Of a DNA stretch of 64,000 nt, positions 36,044 through 43,395 are shown piece by piece. How positions within the stretch are numbered: the first letter of the stretch is position 1; the number at the start of each line of letters is the position of its first letter. The notes beneath the pieces are model-generated. The model did no database searches and was not told the DNA's origin. It saw only the letters and a list, made by a program, of their open reading frames with translations. Location of the stretch: the NCBI GenBank assembly GCA_014382585.1, contig JACNJL010000022.1:36688-100687 (forward strand), written 5' to 3'. Position numbers and translations under genes: made by a program. This stretch comes from Limisphaerales bacterium (GTDB taxonomy: Bacteria > Verrucomicrobiota > Verrucomicrobiia > Limisphaerales > UBA1100).

Positions 36044-37489
36044 ATGCCATCGATGATTCGCGCGCGCCATCTAGCTTATCTTTTCCTTTTGGCCCTTGTC
36101 TCTCCCGCCATCAGCGATGAGGCGCCCCGGCCTCACATCGTCCTCATCATGTCGGACGATCAGGGCTGGGGGCAGGTGGGTTACATGAACCATCCGCATC
36201 TGAAGGGGAATACTCCGAATCTGGATGCGATGGCGAAGTCCGGCATTCGGTTCAATCGATTCTATGCGGCCGCCTCAGTGTGCTCGCCGACGCGCGCCTC
36301 GGTTTTGACGGGGCGTTCGCCGCATCGCACCGGGGTTCCCGGTCTGCACAAGCGCCTTTGCTTGCAGGAAAAGACCCTGCCTGCTGCTCTAAAAAAAGCG
36401 GGCTACGCCACCGCCCACTTTGGTAAATGGCATTTGGGAGGGGTTCAGGGTTCGGCCATGCCGGTTCTTCCGGATGACCCGAACGGCCCCAAGCATTATG
36501 GCTTTGATGAATGGTTATCGGCGACCAACTACATCGAAATGAATCCGTTGATGACGCACAATGGTGAGATCGTTTATCTCGAAGGCGAATCTTCCGTGTT
36601 GATGGTGGAAGCAGGGCTGACGTTTATTGAGGCCAATAAGGAAAAGCCGACCTTCACGGTGCTTTGGTATGGCTCGCCGCACTTTCCTTATACCGCGCTG
36701 GAGCAGGATTTGCAGGGGTTGCCGAAGGACATGGATGGAAGGCAGCGAAGTCTGTTGGGTGAGATTGTTGCCCTGGATCGGAGCATCGGCATGCTTCGCA
36801 ACCGGTTGCGCGAGTTGGATTTGGCCAAGAACACGTTGATCTGGTTTTGCAGTGACAATGGAGGGCGCGACCATGAACCCCATGCGATGGCGGGTCTGCG
36901 TGGGGCCAAAGGCAATTTGTATGAAGGCGGTATTCGCGTGCCGGGATTGATCGAATGGCCGGGCACGATTCAGCCGCAGGTGACGGATTTCCCGGCATCC
37001 ACGATGGACATCATGCCGACTCTGATGGACCTCCTTGACCTGCCGAAGGACTCGATGCTGGAAGTCGTCGACGGCGAAAGCATCGTTCCGTTGTTTACCG
37101 GCACCACACCGAAACGCGCTCGCCCGATACCCATTAAAAACAAAGGAATGGCATTGCTGGAGGGGCGTTACAAGATCGTGAGGAATGGAAATGGCAAAGG
37201 GATTCCATGGGAGCTTTTTGATCTGAAAACCGATCTGGGGGAAACCACCAACTTGGCGGCTGAACAACCCGAGCGTTTTGAACAGATGAAAGCAGAGGCG
37301 CTCGCCGTTGAGGCTTCCATCGACAACAGTGCGCTGGGGCGGGACTATCCGGAGGGGAAGGTGCTGCAGCCTCAACGTTCGGAGAGGTGGGAACAAATGG
37401 AAGCGTACCAAGCGCTTTATGAGAAGTTCGCTGAGCTAAAGCCCGGATGGAAGGCGCCTGTCCAGAAATCAAAAAAGGAGAAACGGTAA
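36044..37489 (+). CDS. Secreted sulfatase (third)
   Basis: The 481-residue protein starts at the ATG at 36044, giving [22 protein letters not shown] as the signal. An upstream in-frame ATG at 36008 lies within the lyase gene and is not used. The family core includes [11 protein letters not shown] near 37, the formylglycine motif Cys80 in CSPTR, GKWHLGG and [13 protein letters not shown]. The C-terminus is Lys-rich (VQKSKKEKR) like the other two sulfatases. The stop overlaps the truncated fourth sulfatase by one base. It follows the alginate lyase directly. Confidence 0.92.
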   Translation: MPSMIRARHLAYLFLLALVSPAISDEAPRPHIVLIMSDDQGWGQVGYMNHPHLKGNTPNLDAMAKSGIRFNRFYAAASVCSPTRASVLTGRSPHRTGVPGLHKRLCLQEKTLPAALKKAGYATAHFGKWHLGGVQGSAMPVLPDDPNGPKHYGFDEWLSATNYIEMNPLMTHNGEIVYLEGESSVLMVEAGLTFIEANKEKPTFTVLWYGSPHFPYTALEQDLQGLPKDMDGRQRSLLGEIVALDRSIGMLRNRLRELDLAKNTLIWFCSDNGGRDHEPHAMAGLRGAKGNLYEGGIRVPGLIEWPGTIQPQVTDFPASTMDIMPTLMDLLDLPKDSMLEVVDGESIVPLFTGTTPKRARPIPIKNKGMALLEGRYKIVRNGNGKGIPWELFDLKTDLGETTNLAAEQPERFEQMKAEALAVEASIDNSALGRDYPEGKVLQPQRSERWEQMEAYQALYEKFAELKPGWKAPVQKSKKEKR

Positions 37490-37809
37490 TGAAATCACTG
37501 ACAAAACTATTCTATGCCATCCTCGTCTTCGGCCCATTGCTCAGTGCGCCGAGCAGCCAGGCCGGCGAGCGGATGAATCTGCTGGTGCTCATGGCCGATG
37601 ATCTAAATACGTGGATACTGGAAAAGCCGGAACGGTACTCGGGAAAAGTGATCGCTCCGAATCTTCAGGCGTTCGGTGACAGCGGAGTGGTGTTTCGAAA
37701 TGCCTACAGCGCGTCGCCGTTTTGTGTGCCTTCACGCACGTCGCTTTGGTCGGGGGTGAGGCGGGTGAGGGAGTTTTGTGAACCGGTGTCGTTTGTTGTG
37801 GGTGAATAA
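37489..37809 (+). pseudogene. Truncated fourth sulfatase
   Basis: This ORF holds the first 91 residues of a sulfatase: a signal peptide, [16 protein letters not shown], the block [19 protein letters not shown] and the formylglycine motif Cys79 in CVPSR followed by TSLWSGVR. The reading then leaves the family and stops after 106 residues. The missing 350 or more residues hold the metal and active-site residues needed for activity. Downstream 37810-38190 has no sulfatase sequence, so the 3' end was deleted, not just frameshifted. Its start is intact and overlaps the third sulfatase stop (TAATG). Confidence 0.85.
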
Positions 37810-37880
37810 ACAGGGGTGCGATCCGGTCATCGGTGAACGTCTAACGGGGAATGAAGACCGGTAAATTCAAACGAGGGTGA

Positions 37881-38024
37881 TACCACAAGCTCCTCGTCCA
37901 CGGTTACGCCGTCTGCATCGACCACAAGACCAAGGAGATCAAGTTCCGCGACCCGTACCCGTTCATGGCAAAGACACTGGTGGCCGCTTATTTGGCTGAG
38001 GAGGGTTTTCTCAGGGAGGGGTGA
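37881..38024 (+). pseudogene. Coding remnant without a start, in a decayed stretch
   Basis: A 47-codon open stretch begins right after an in-frame TGA and reads YHKLLVHGYAVCIDHKTKE, then IKFRDPYPFMAKTLVAAYLA, ending at 38024. Regular amphipathic content suggests former coding sequence, but there is no start and no recognised family. It lies in the otherwise featureless DNA from 37810 to 38190, between the truncated sulfatase and the lipoprotein gene. In that gap I see no RNA gene or promoter. Confidence 0.35.
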
Positions 38025-38190
38025 TTATTTGATGCGCCGACGGACCCACAAAACGGCATAAAATTGGCTGTGGTTAGTAAATGGTTCCCACCCTTGAGGT
38101 ATCAACCACACGCCGCGGCCTGTGTTCCTTTACCGCCCTTTTTGGCTGAGGCCCGCAACCCAGAAACAAATTCATCTGAGCCGAGGGCGG

Positions 38191-38706
38191 CTACTCTCTG
38201 TGGCGGGTTTCTCCTGTTAATCTGCCCTTTGAATCGTATGTGTAAACGATTTTTCCCCAGCGCTTGTTTTTCTTAACATAACCAACATCGCGCGCGGTCA
38301 ATCCGGTGGTCAGGGTGTGAGCATATTCAACTCTTTCAATTACAAGCGGCTTGCCGTTCTCGTCGGAAAGATTTTTGTGGTATTTGCATTCAAAAATTTT
38401 CATTTCACGCCGGAACCAATCAGGTCGGTCTTCCATCGGTCTGCCGTCGCGAATGACTGTCTCACTTGTGAGGCGGGCATTCTCATCAAATCTAGAAATC
38501 AAAATCATTCCACGTGTGTCTAAAAATCCACGCGTGTGAAATGGCTTACGTGTCTCCCTGACTACTCCATTTGAATCTTTCCCCTCTGACTTTTCTTCAT
38601 TCCAAATCAATTCAGGCGTTGTTGAACACCCAGAAATTACTGCTGCACATATGGTTGAGGTGAACAGTGCGCCAATGATGAGGGATTTAACGTCGATGTT
38701 TTTCAT
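38191..38706 (-). CDS. Small lipoprotein of unknown function
   Basis: The ORF encodes 171 residues with a lipoprotein signal. A hydrophobic stretch (SLIIGALFTSTICAAVISG) is followed by the lipobox cysteine Cys27 in VISGCS. The mature part is hydrophilic, with strand-like repeats (RETRKPFHTRGFLDTRGMIL, KNKRWGKIVYTYDSKGRLTG). The last block is reminiscent of YD-type repeats. It is the only minus-strand gene in the accessory region and the only apparently intact gene in the decayed end of island 2. Function unknown. Confidence 0.6.
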   Translation of the reverse strand: MKNIDVKSLIIGALFTSTICAAVISGCSTTPELIWNEEKSEGKDSNGVVRETRKPFHTRGFLDTRGMILISRFDENARLTSETVIRDGRPMEDRPDWFRREMKIFECKYHKNLSDENGKPLVIERVEYAHTLTTGLTARDVGYVKKNKRWGKIVYTYDSKGRLTGETRHRE

Positions 38707-38856
38707 AAAAAACCCATTCTCGCCCCGCGAACATTTGTCAATATTAATTCAGCGCGGGAGATAGAAGAACGACGGCTCGCCCTGTGGACAAGCGGGGATG
38801 AAACCGATGCAACTTCCACCTGATTCTTTCCTTTAACGGGATCATAATGGTGTCTA

Positions 38857-39060
38857 ATGGAAATCATTGTGCGCGAAGAAGAAGATGGAAAACACAGACT
38901 CTACACCCGAACCCCGGCAGGAACGAACCGAGCAGGCAACCGACTCAAAAAAGGCGGAGAGTATCCGATTGAGTCCTACGTCTACGATACCCACGAAGCT
39001 GCAACAACCTTTGCCCGACTTAACGCCCTATTTTGTGGCTACTTGTGGTGCGTCCTGTAA
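38857..39060 (+). CDS. Short ORF next to attachment-site copy 3, possible recombinase tail
   Basis: Two overlapping frames are open here. The frame at 38857 gives 67 residues (IIVREEEDGKHRLYTRT and onwards). The frame at 38867 gives 97 residues rich in Thr, Ser, Pro, Gln and Lys that read into the attachment-site remnant (YFVATCGASCKQNPSKVA). Tyrosine-recombinase genes often end by reading into the attachment site with such a tail. Neither frame holds the catalytic Arg-His-Tyr residues, so at most this is the residue of an integrase. Weak support. Confidence 0.3.
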   Translation: MEIIVREEEDGKHRLYTRTPAGTNRAGNRLKKGGEYPIESYVYDTHEAATTFARLNALFCGYLWCVL

Positions 39061-39095
39061 ACAAAACCCCAGTAAAGTGGCCACAAGTAACCACA
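39034..39095. repeat. 15 bp inverted repeat beside attachment-site copy 3
   Basis: TGTGGCTACTTGTGG at 39034-39048 and CCACAAGTAACCACA at 39081-39095 are complementary at 14 of 15 positions, with 32 bp between. The motif CCACAAG recurs at once at 39091-39097. The pair lies 19 bp before the third attachment-site copy, the position where recombinase arm sites are found. The function is a guess from position. Confidence 0.45.
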
Positions 39096-39113
39096 AGAGA
39101 CTGCGCCCTGCAA

Positions 39114-39147
39114 ACTGGGGGTGTGGAGGTCGAGGGTTCGGCCATTT
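39114..39147 (+). repeat. Attachment-site copy 3 (degenerate tRNA-Pro 3' end)
   Basis: ACTGGGGGTGTGGAGGTCG (19 bp) matches copies 1 and 2 exactly. It is then followed by AGGGTTCG with changes and a gap of about 15 bp before CCATTT. The order of the segments is preserved. It is too damaged to fold as a tRNA. It marks the right end of the second island. Confidence 0.75.
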
Positions 39148-39281
39148 ACCCCCTTGTTAATTTTCGGCTCAAACGCATTTAACGCTTGGGGCGATTCCAG
39201 CCGGAATTGCAACAGTGATCACGATGTGCGTGTTTGCCTCATTGTTGAATATTCTAATGCTAGGTTCGTCAGCTTTTTACA

Positions 39282-41570
39282 ATGATGATTTTACGTATTA
39301 CGATTTCGTTGGCTGTATTTTTTTCTCCCGCGGTTTGGGCTCAGGAGAAGCCCGTTTGGCAGCAGAAACTTTCCCGCCATTTGCAGGCGGATTTCCCCTA
39401 CACCAAGGCGGCCATCCGGACGCAGTTTCCTAAAAATAACGTGGCTAACAAAGGGATGGCCATAATTGTTGGGCGTGAGGCGTTCATGTGTTTTGATACA
39501 GATTTGCTGCGTTGGGCAGCGGGTTGGACCGGGGACTACATCACTGAGGATGGGGTGAGCTTCAAGGGCAATCACGGAGCTAGTCCGCGCATCGCTGGTG
39601 CACAGAAGTTCGGGAACCCGTCCATCGCTGGCTGGGCTGATGCCAAAGGTTCTTTTGCCGATTCGCGCCCGGAACCGTTTGGCCCATTGCCCCGTAAACA
39701 CATCCAATGGCGCGGCAACTATGTGGCAGATGATCAGGTGGTGCTGAGCTACACGGTGCACGGTGTGGACATTCTTGAGCAACCTGGAAGTATTGAAAAA
39801 GACGGGCAGACAGTCTTTGTGCGCAGTATTCAACATGAGGATATTGCTGCCGATCTGGTGACGTTGGTTTGCGAGGTGGAAAACGCAAAAGGTGGAGTGG
39901 ACGGTGGCGTGGCGGTTTTGGTGGCTGGCGATCAGGTCACACAAGTGGCGCTAATGAATGCGCCCAAGGGGAGCAAGCTTGAGGTGCAGGATAATAAACG
40001 CGTGGTGGCTAAGCTAGCCAAGGGTACGAAAGCCGGCACATTCCAGATACGCATCTGGAGTGGAAGCAAAGCGGATCAAGGCCAGTTTCCCGCATTGGCC
40101 AAGGAGGCATCCAAGGCTGATTTTCGCAAGGTGGGTAAGAATCGCTGGCCTGATCCGGTGGTGACTCAGGGCAAGATGAATGCCAGCAGCACACCTGATG
40201 GCGCGTACGTAACTGATGTGCTTACTTCGCCGGAGAAGAACCCATGGAATCGCCGCGTGCGTTTTGGTGGGCTGGATTTTTTTAGTGATGGTCATCGGGC
40301 GGCACTTTCAACGTGGGATGGCGATGTGTGGATTGTGTCGGGCTTGAAGAATGAAAACCTCAAGGATTTGAAGTGGACACGCTTTGCCAGTGGTGGATTT
40401 GAGACATTGGGTCTGAAGATCGTGGACGATGTTATTTACACCTCCGGACGCGATCAAATCACTCGCTATCATGATCTGAACAAAGATGGCGAAGCCGACT
40501 ACTACGAAAGTTTCAACAACGAGATCACCAGCTCGCAGGGGTTTCATGAATTTGTGTTTGACTTGCACACGGATAAAGAAGGCAACTTTTATACCATCAA
40601 GGCTGGGCCGGTTCGCGGTGGTGGCCGTGGCTTCGGTGGCGGAGGAGGGAATGGCAACATTTCGCGCCATGCAGGAAGCCTGATGAAGATCGATAAGTAT
40701 GGAAAAAAACTCACCGTGGTGGCCACAGGGTTCCGTGCTCCCAACGGCATGGGTGTGGGGCCCAATGGACAGTTGACCAGTGGTGACAACGAAGGTTCAT
40801 GGGTGCCACGGTGTCCGATTAATTGGATTCGTAACGATGGGTTTTACGGGGTGGAAACACTCGCACACAAAACACCGGTGCCCAAACACGACAAGCCGCT
40901 TTGTTGGCTGGACAAAGGTTGGGATAACTCCGGTGGGGGTCAGGTTTGGGTGACCAGTGATAAGTGGGGTCCATTCCAAGGTGAATTGCTGCACACCAGC
41001 TACGGGCAATCCTCGATCTACTTGGTGCTTAAGCAAAAGGTGGCCGGCCAGATGCAGGGGGGAGTAGTGAAATTGCCCTTGCGCTTTACCTCCTCTGCAA
41101 TGCGCCCCCGATTTAATCCGAGTGATGGCCACTTATATGTTGCCGGTCTGAAAGGTTGGCAGAGTAACGCCGCTCGTATTACAGGTCTTGATCGAATCCG
41201 ATACACAGGTAAAAAGGTGTATACCGTGCGTGACCTCAAGGTGGATAAGGCCGGTGTGCATCTTACTTTTACACAACCGTTAGATTCGAAATCGGCGGCG
41301 GACTCAGAGAATTACGCCATCACCCGATGGAATTATCAGCGTACACAGGATTATGGATCGCCAACCTTCAAAGTGAGCAACCCAAAGGAGCGCGGGAATG
41401 AAGGGGTGAATATTATCAGGGCTACACTTTCAGCAGACCGCAAAACCGTGACACTTTCCATGGAGGATCTGCGTCCATGCGATCAGCAGCTAATCAGGTT
41501 CAATGTCCAGGCGGCTGACGGCACCCGTATTCGCACCGAGGTGATGCATACAATTCATACCATAGAGTAA
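39282..41570 (+). CDS. Secreted DUF6797/beta-propeller protein
   Basis: The 762-residue protein has a signal peptide (ITISLAVFFSPAVWAQ). A DUF6797-like N-terminal part includes KGMAIIVGREAFMCFDTDLLRWAAGWTG. A beta-propeller middle follows (RVRFGGLDFFSDGHRAALSTWDGDVW, GFRAPNGMGVGPNGQLTSGDNEG). The C-terminal domain is Ig-like (VHLTFTQPLDSKSAADSENYAI). Related proteins in Verrucomicrobia often add a cytochrome c-like domain, and no CxxCH is seen here. Its catalytic activity is unknown, with a role in polysaccharide or sugar metabolism assumed for the family. The gene begins 135 bp after the degraded attachment site. Confidence 0.75.
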   Translation: MMILRITISLAVFFSPAVWAQEKPVWQQKLSRHLQADFPYTKAAIRTQFPKNNVANKGMAIIVGREAFMCFDTDLLRWAAGWTGDYITEDGVSFKGNHGASPRIAGAQKFGNPSIAGWADAKGSFADSRPEPFGPLPRKHIQWRGNYVADDQVVLSYTVHGVDILEQPGSIEKDGQTVFVRSIQHEDIAADLVTLVCEVENAKGGVDGGVAVLVAGDQVTQVALMNAPKGSKLEVQDNKRVVAKLAKGTKAGTFQIRIWSGSKADQGQFPALAKEASKADFRKVGKNRWPDPVVTQGKMNASSTPDGAYVTDVLTSPEKNPWNRRVRFGGLDFFSDGHRAALSTWDGDVWIVSGLKNENLKDLKWTRFASGGFETLGLKIVDDVIYTSGRDQITRYHDLNKDGEADYYESFNNEITSSQGFHEFVFDLHTDKEGNFYTIKAGPVRGGGRGFGGGGGNGNISRHAGSLMKIDKYGKKLTVVATGFRAPNGMGVGPNGQLTSGDNEGSWVPRCPINWIRNDGFYGVETLAHKTPVPKHDKPLCWLDKGWDNSGGGQVWVTSDKWGPFQGELLHTSYGQSSIYLVLKQKVAGQMQGGVVKLPLRFTSSAMRPRFNPSDGHLYVAGLKGWQSNAARITGLDRIRYTGKKVYTVRDLKVDKAGVHLTFTQPLDSKSAADSENYAITRWNYQRTQDYGSPTFKVSNPKERGNEGVNIIRATLSADRKTVTLSMEDLRPCDQQLIRFNVQAADGTRIRTEVMHTIHTIE

Positions 41571-41681
41571 CCGCCTTTGGCCTCTTTTGGGTGGACGCGT
41601 GAGATAAGTTGAGTCACGCCTGTCCGACCAAGTTCCTCCTCCCACTTGCCTGTTTTTCAGATTCGGGCTAAACTGTATTGA

Positions 41682-42836
41682 GTGGAGGCAAATACCGTTA
41701 ATTTGGAAACCGCGATGCCCGGTACGCTCAGCCCGGAGGATGTTGCGAGGTTGGATGCGTTTCATGCGATGATTCATGAACAGACGCAGGTTTTTGCCGG
41801 CTATCCGGTCACGGCTAATTTTAATTATCACGATCTCTTTCGGTTTCTGGATTATCCACTGAACAACATCGGCGATCCGTTTGATCCCTGTACGTATCAT
41901 CTCCATTCGCGCGAGTTTGAGCGTGAGGTGCTTGATTGGTTTGCGGAATTGCAGGCTGCGCCGAAGGGCGATTGGTGGGGCTATGTCACCAACGGCGGCA
42001 CGGAGGGGAATCTTTATGGGCTCTATCTCGCGCGCGAGTTGTACCCGAACGGGATGGTGTATTTTTCGCAGGATACCCATTACAGCGTGAGCAAAAATTT
42101 GCGATTGCTGCGGATGCCGCACATCATGATCAAATCACAGCCCAGCGGCGCGATGGATTTGGAGGACCTCGAGGAATCCCTTCGCATTCACCGCGATGTG
42201 CCGCCCATTATTTTTGCCAATATCGGCACCACCATGCGCGAAGGTGTGGATGATATTCCGGCGATACAGGGGATGATTAAAAATTTAGCCATCCCCGAAT
42301 CGTACATCCACGCCGATGCCGCGTTGTGCGGGATGACGCTGCCGTTCATTGATGGGGCACCGGAGTTCAACTTTTCCAGCGGGATCCACAGCATGTCCAT
42401 CAGCGGCCACAAACTCATCGGTTCGCCGTTGCCGTGTGGCGTGGTACTGGCACTAAAGCTACACGTGGATCGCATCGCCCGCAGCATCGAATACGTCGGC
42501 ACGTTAGATACCACCATCACCGGCTCGCGCAACGCCATCACGCCACTGATGCTGTGGTACGCCATTCGGCAGCGCGACAAAGAAGGCTTCCGCGCCGTGG
42601 TGGCCGAATGCCTTGCGGGCGCGGAATACGCCGTGGAACAGCTCAACGCCATTGGCGTAAAGGCGTGGCGCAACCCGCACGCCATCACCGTGGTGCTCCC
42701 CAAGCCCTCCGGCTTGGTGCTCGATAAATGGCAGCTCGCCGTGCAGGGAGAGATCGCACACATTATGGTGATGCCCCACGTGGATCGCGACCGGATAGAC
42801 CGTCTCGTGTCCGATATTACCGCTAACCCAGTTTAG
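41682..42836 (+). CDS. hdc: Histidine decarboxylase (PLP-dependent, group II)
   Basis: The 384-residue enzyme is of the PLP group II decarboxylase family. It has the substrate region NFNYHDLFRFLDYPLNNIGDPFD, WGYVTNGGTEGNLYGLYLARELYPNG near 110-135, IHADAALCGMTLPF near 208-221, and the PLP-binding Lys in SISGHKLIGSPLPCG near 245. It most resembles bacterial histidine decarboxylases, which make histamine, though related amino-acid decarboxylases cannot be excluded. The start is a GTG at 41682 or the ATG at 41715. The stop TAG is followed after 11 bp by an ACT-domain gene. Confidence 0.85.
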   Translation: MEANTVNLETAMPGTLSPEDVARLDAFHAMIHEQTQVFAGYPVTANFNYHDLFRFLDYPLNNIGDPFDPCTYHLHSREFEREVLDWFAELQAAPKGDWWGYVTNGGTEGNLYGLYLARELYPNGMVYFSQDTHYSVSKNLRLLRMPHIMIKSQPSGAMDLEDLEESLRIHRDVPPIIFANIGTTMREGVDDIPAIQGMIKNLAIPESYIHADAALCGMTLPFIDGAPEFNFSSGIHSMSISGHKLIGSPLPCGVVLALKLHVDRIARSIEYVGTLDTTITGSRNAITPLMLWYAIRQRDKEGFRAVVAECLAGAEYAVEQLNAIGVKAWRNPHAITVVLPKPSGLVLDKWQLAVQGEIAHIMVMPHVDRDRIDRLVSDITANPV

Positions 42837-42847
42837 TGATTTTAAAT

Positions 42848-43243
42848 ATGAAACTGATTTCCATCGTCACCGAAAGTCGCGCCGGCGTTACCGCCGAGAT
42901 TGCCGCCCTGCTGGGCGAGAACCAGATCAACATCGAATCGCTCGATGCCGAAGAGGCCAACGGCACGGATGTGGTGACGCTCTCTGTGGATCATTACAAC
43001 CGTGCGCTACAAGTGCTGCGCGATGCCGGTTGGAACGCCGTGAGCGAGGACGCAATGCTCGTGCGCGTGCGCGATCAGCCCGGCGCGCTCGCCCGCGTGG
43101 CCAAGCGTTTTCTCGATGCGGGCGTCACCGTCCACAGCATCCGCATCGTGCAACGTAACGAAGATTGGGGGGTTATCGCCGTCAGTGCCGATCCGATCGA
43201 AAAGGCGCGAGCATTGGTGACGGATAATTTGTTGGCGGAATGA
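42848..43243 (+). CDS. Tandem ACT-domain regulatory protein
   Basis: The 131-residue protein is two ACT domains in a row. The first starts MKLISIVTESRAGVTAEIAALLGENQINIESLDAEE. The second starts MLVRVRDQPGALARVAKRFLDAGVTVHSIRIV. ACT domains bind small ligands, usually amino acids, and change the activity of a partner. There is no catalytic domain. Position directly downstream of a histidine decarboxylase suggests it senses an amino acid for that enzyme. The ilvN role is less likely since ilvB is 25 kb away and IlvN is longer. The start ATG at 42848 is better than the GTG at 42836. Confidence 0.85.
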   Translation: MKLISIVTESRAGVTAEIAALLGENQINIESLDAEEANGTDVVTLSVDHYNRALQVLRDAGWNAVSEDAMLVRVRDQPGALARVAKRFLDAGVTVHSIRIVQRNEDWGVIAVSADPIEKARALVTDNLLAE

Positions 43244-43341
43244 GTTCCAAGTTTTAGTCCCAATGCCGGTTACCCAATACCCAATAATCATTTTGAGGGA
43301 TTAGGCATTTGGACTTCTTAGGAATTTGGTCATTGGAACTG
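43243..43341. repeat. Long imperfect intergenic palindrome
   Basis: AGTTCCAA (43243-43250) is complementary to TTGGAACT (43333-43340), and AGTCCCAATGCC (43256-43267) pairs with GGCATTTGGACT (43305-43316) except at one base. CCCAATA occurs twice in the centre. The stretch lies between the ACT-domain gene and the cytochrome-type lipoprotein gene. It may be a decayed dispersed repeat or a terminator, but it lacks a T-tract. Confidence 0.45.
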
Positions 43342-43395
43342 GGTTGCTCCCGCAAGATTGACTTTTGCCGTGTGATTGGTTTCAGTGGCGGGGAC

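Noticed and set aside
41619..41630. CCTGTCCGACCA, 11 of 12 bases like the tRNA-Pro 3' end; a possible fourth attachment-site copy
   Set aside because: A match this short is expected by chance in 64 kb, and the anticodon and T-arm parts are absent.
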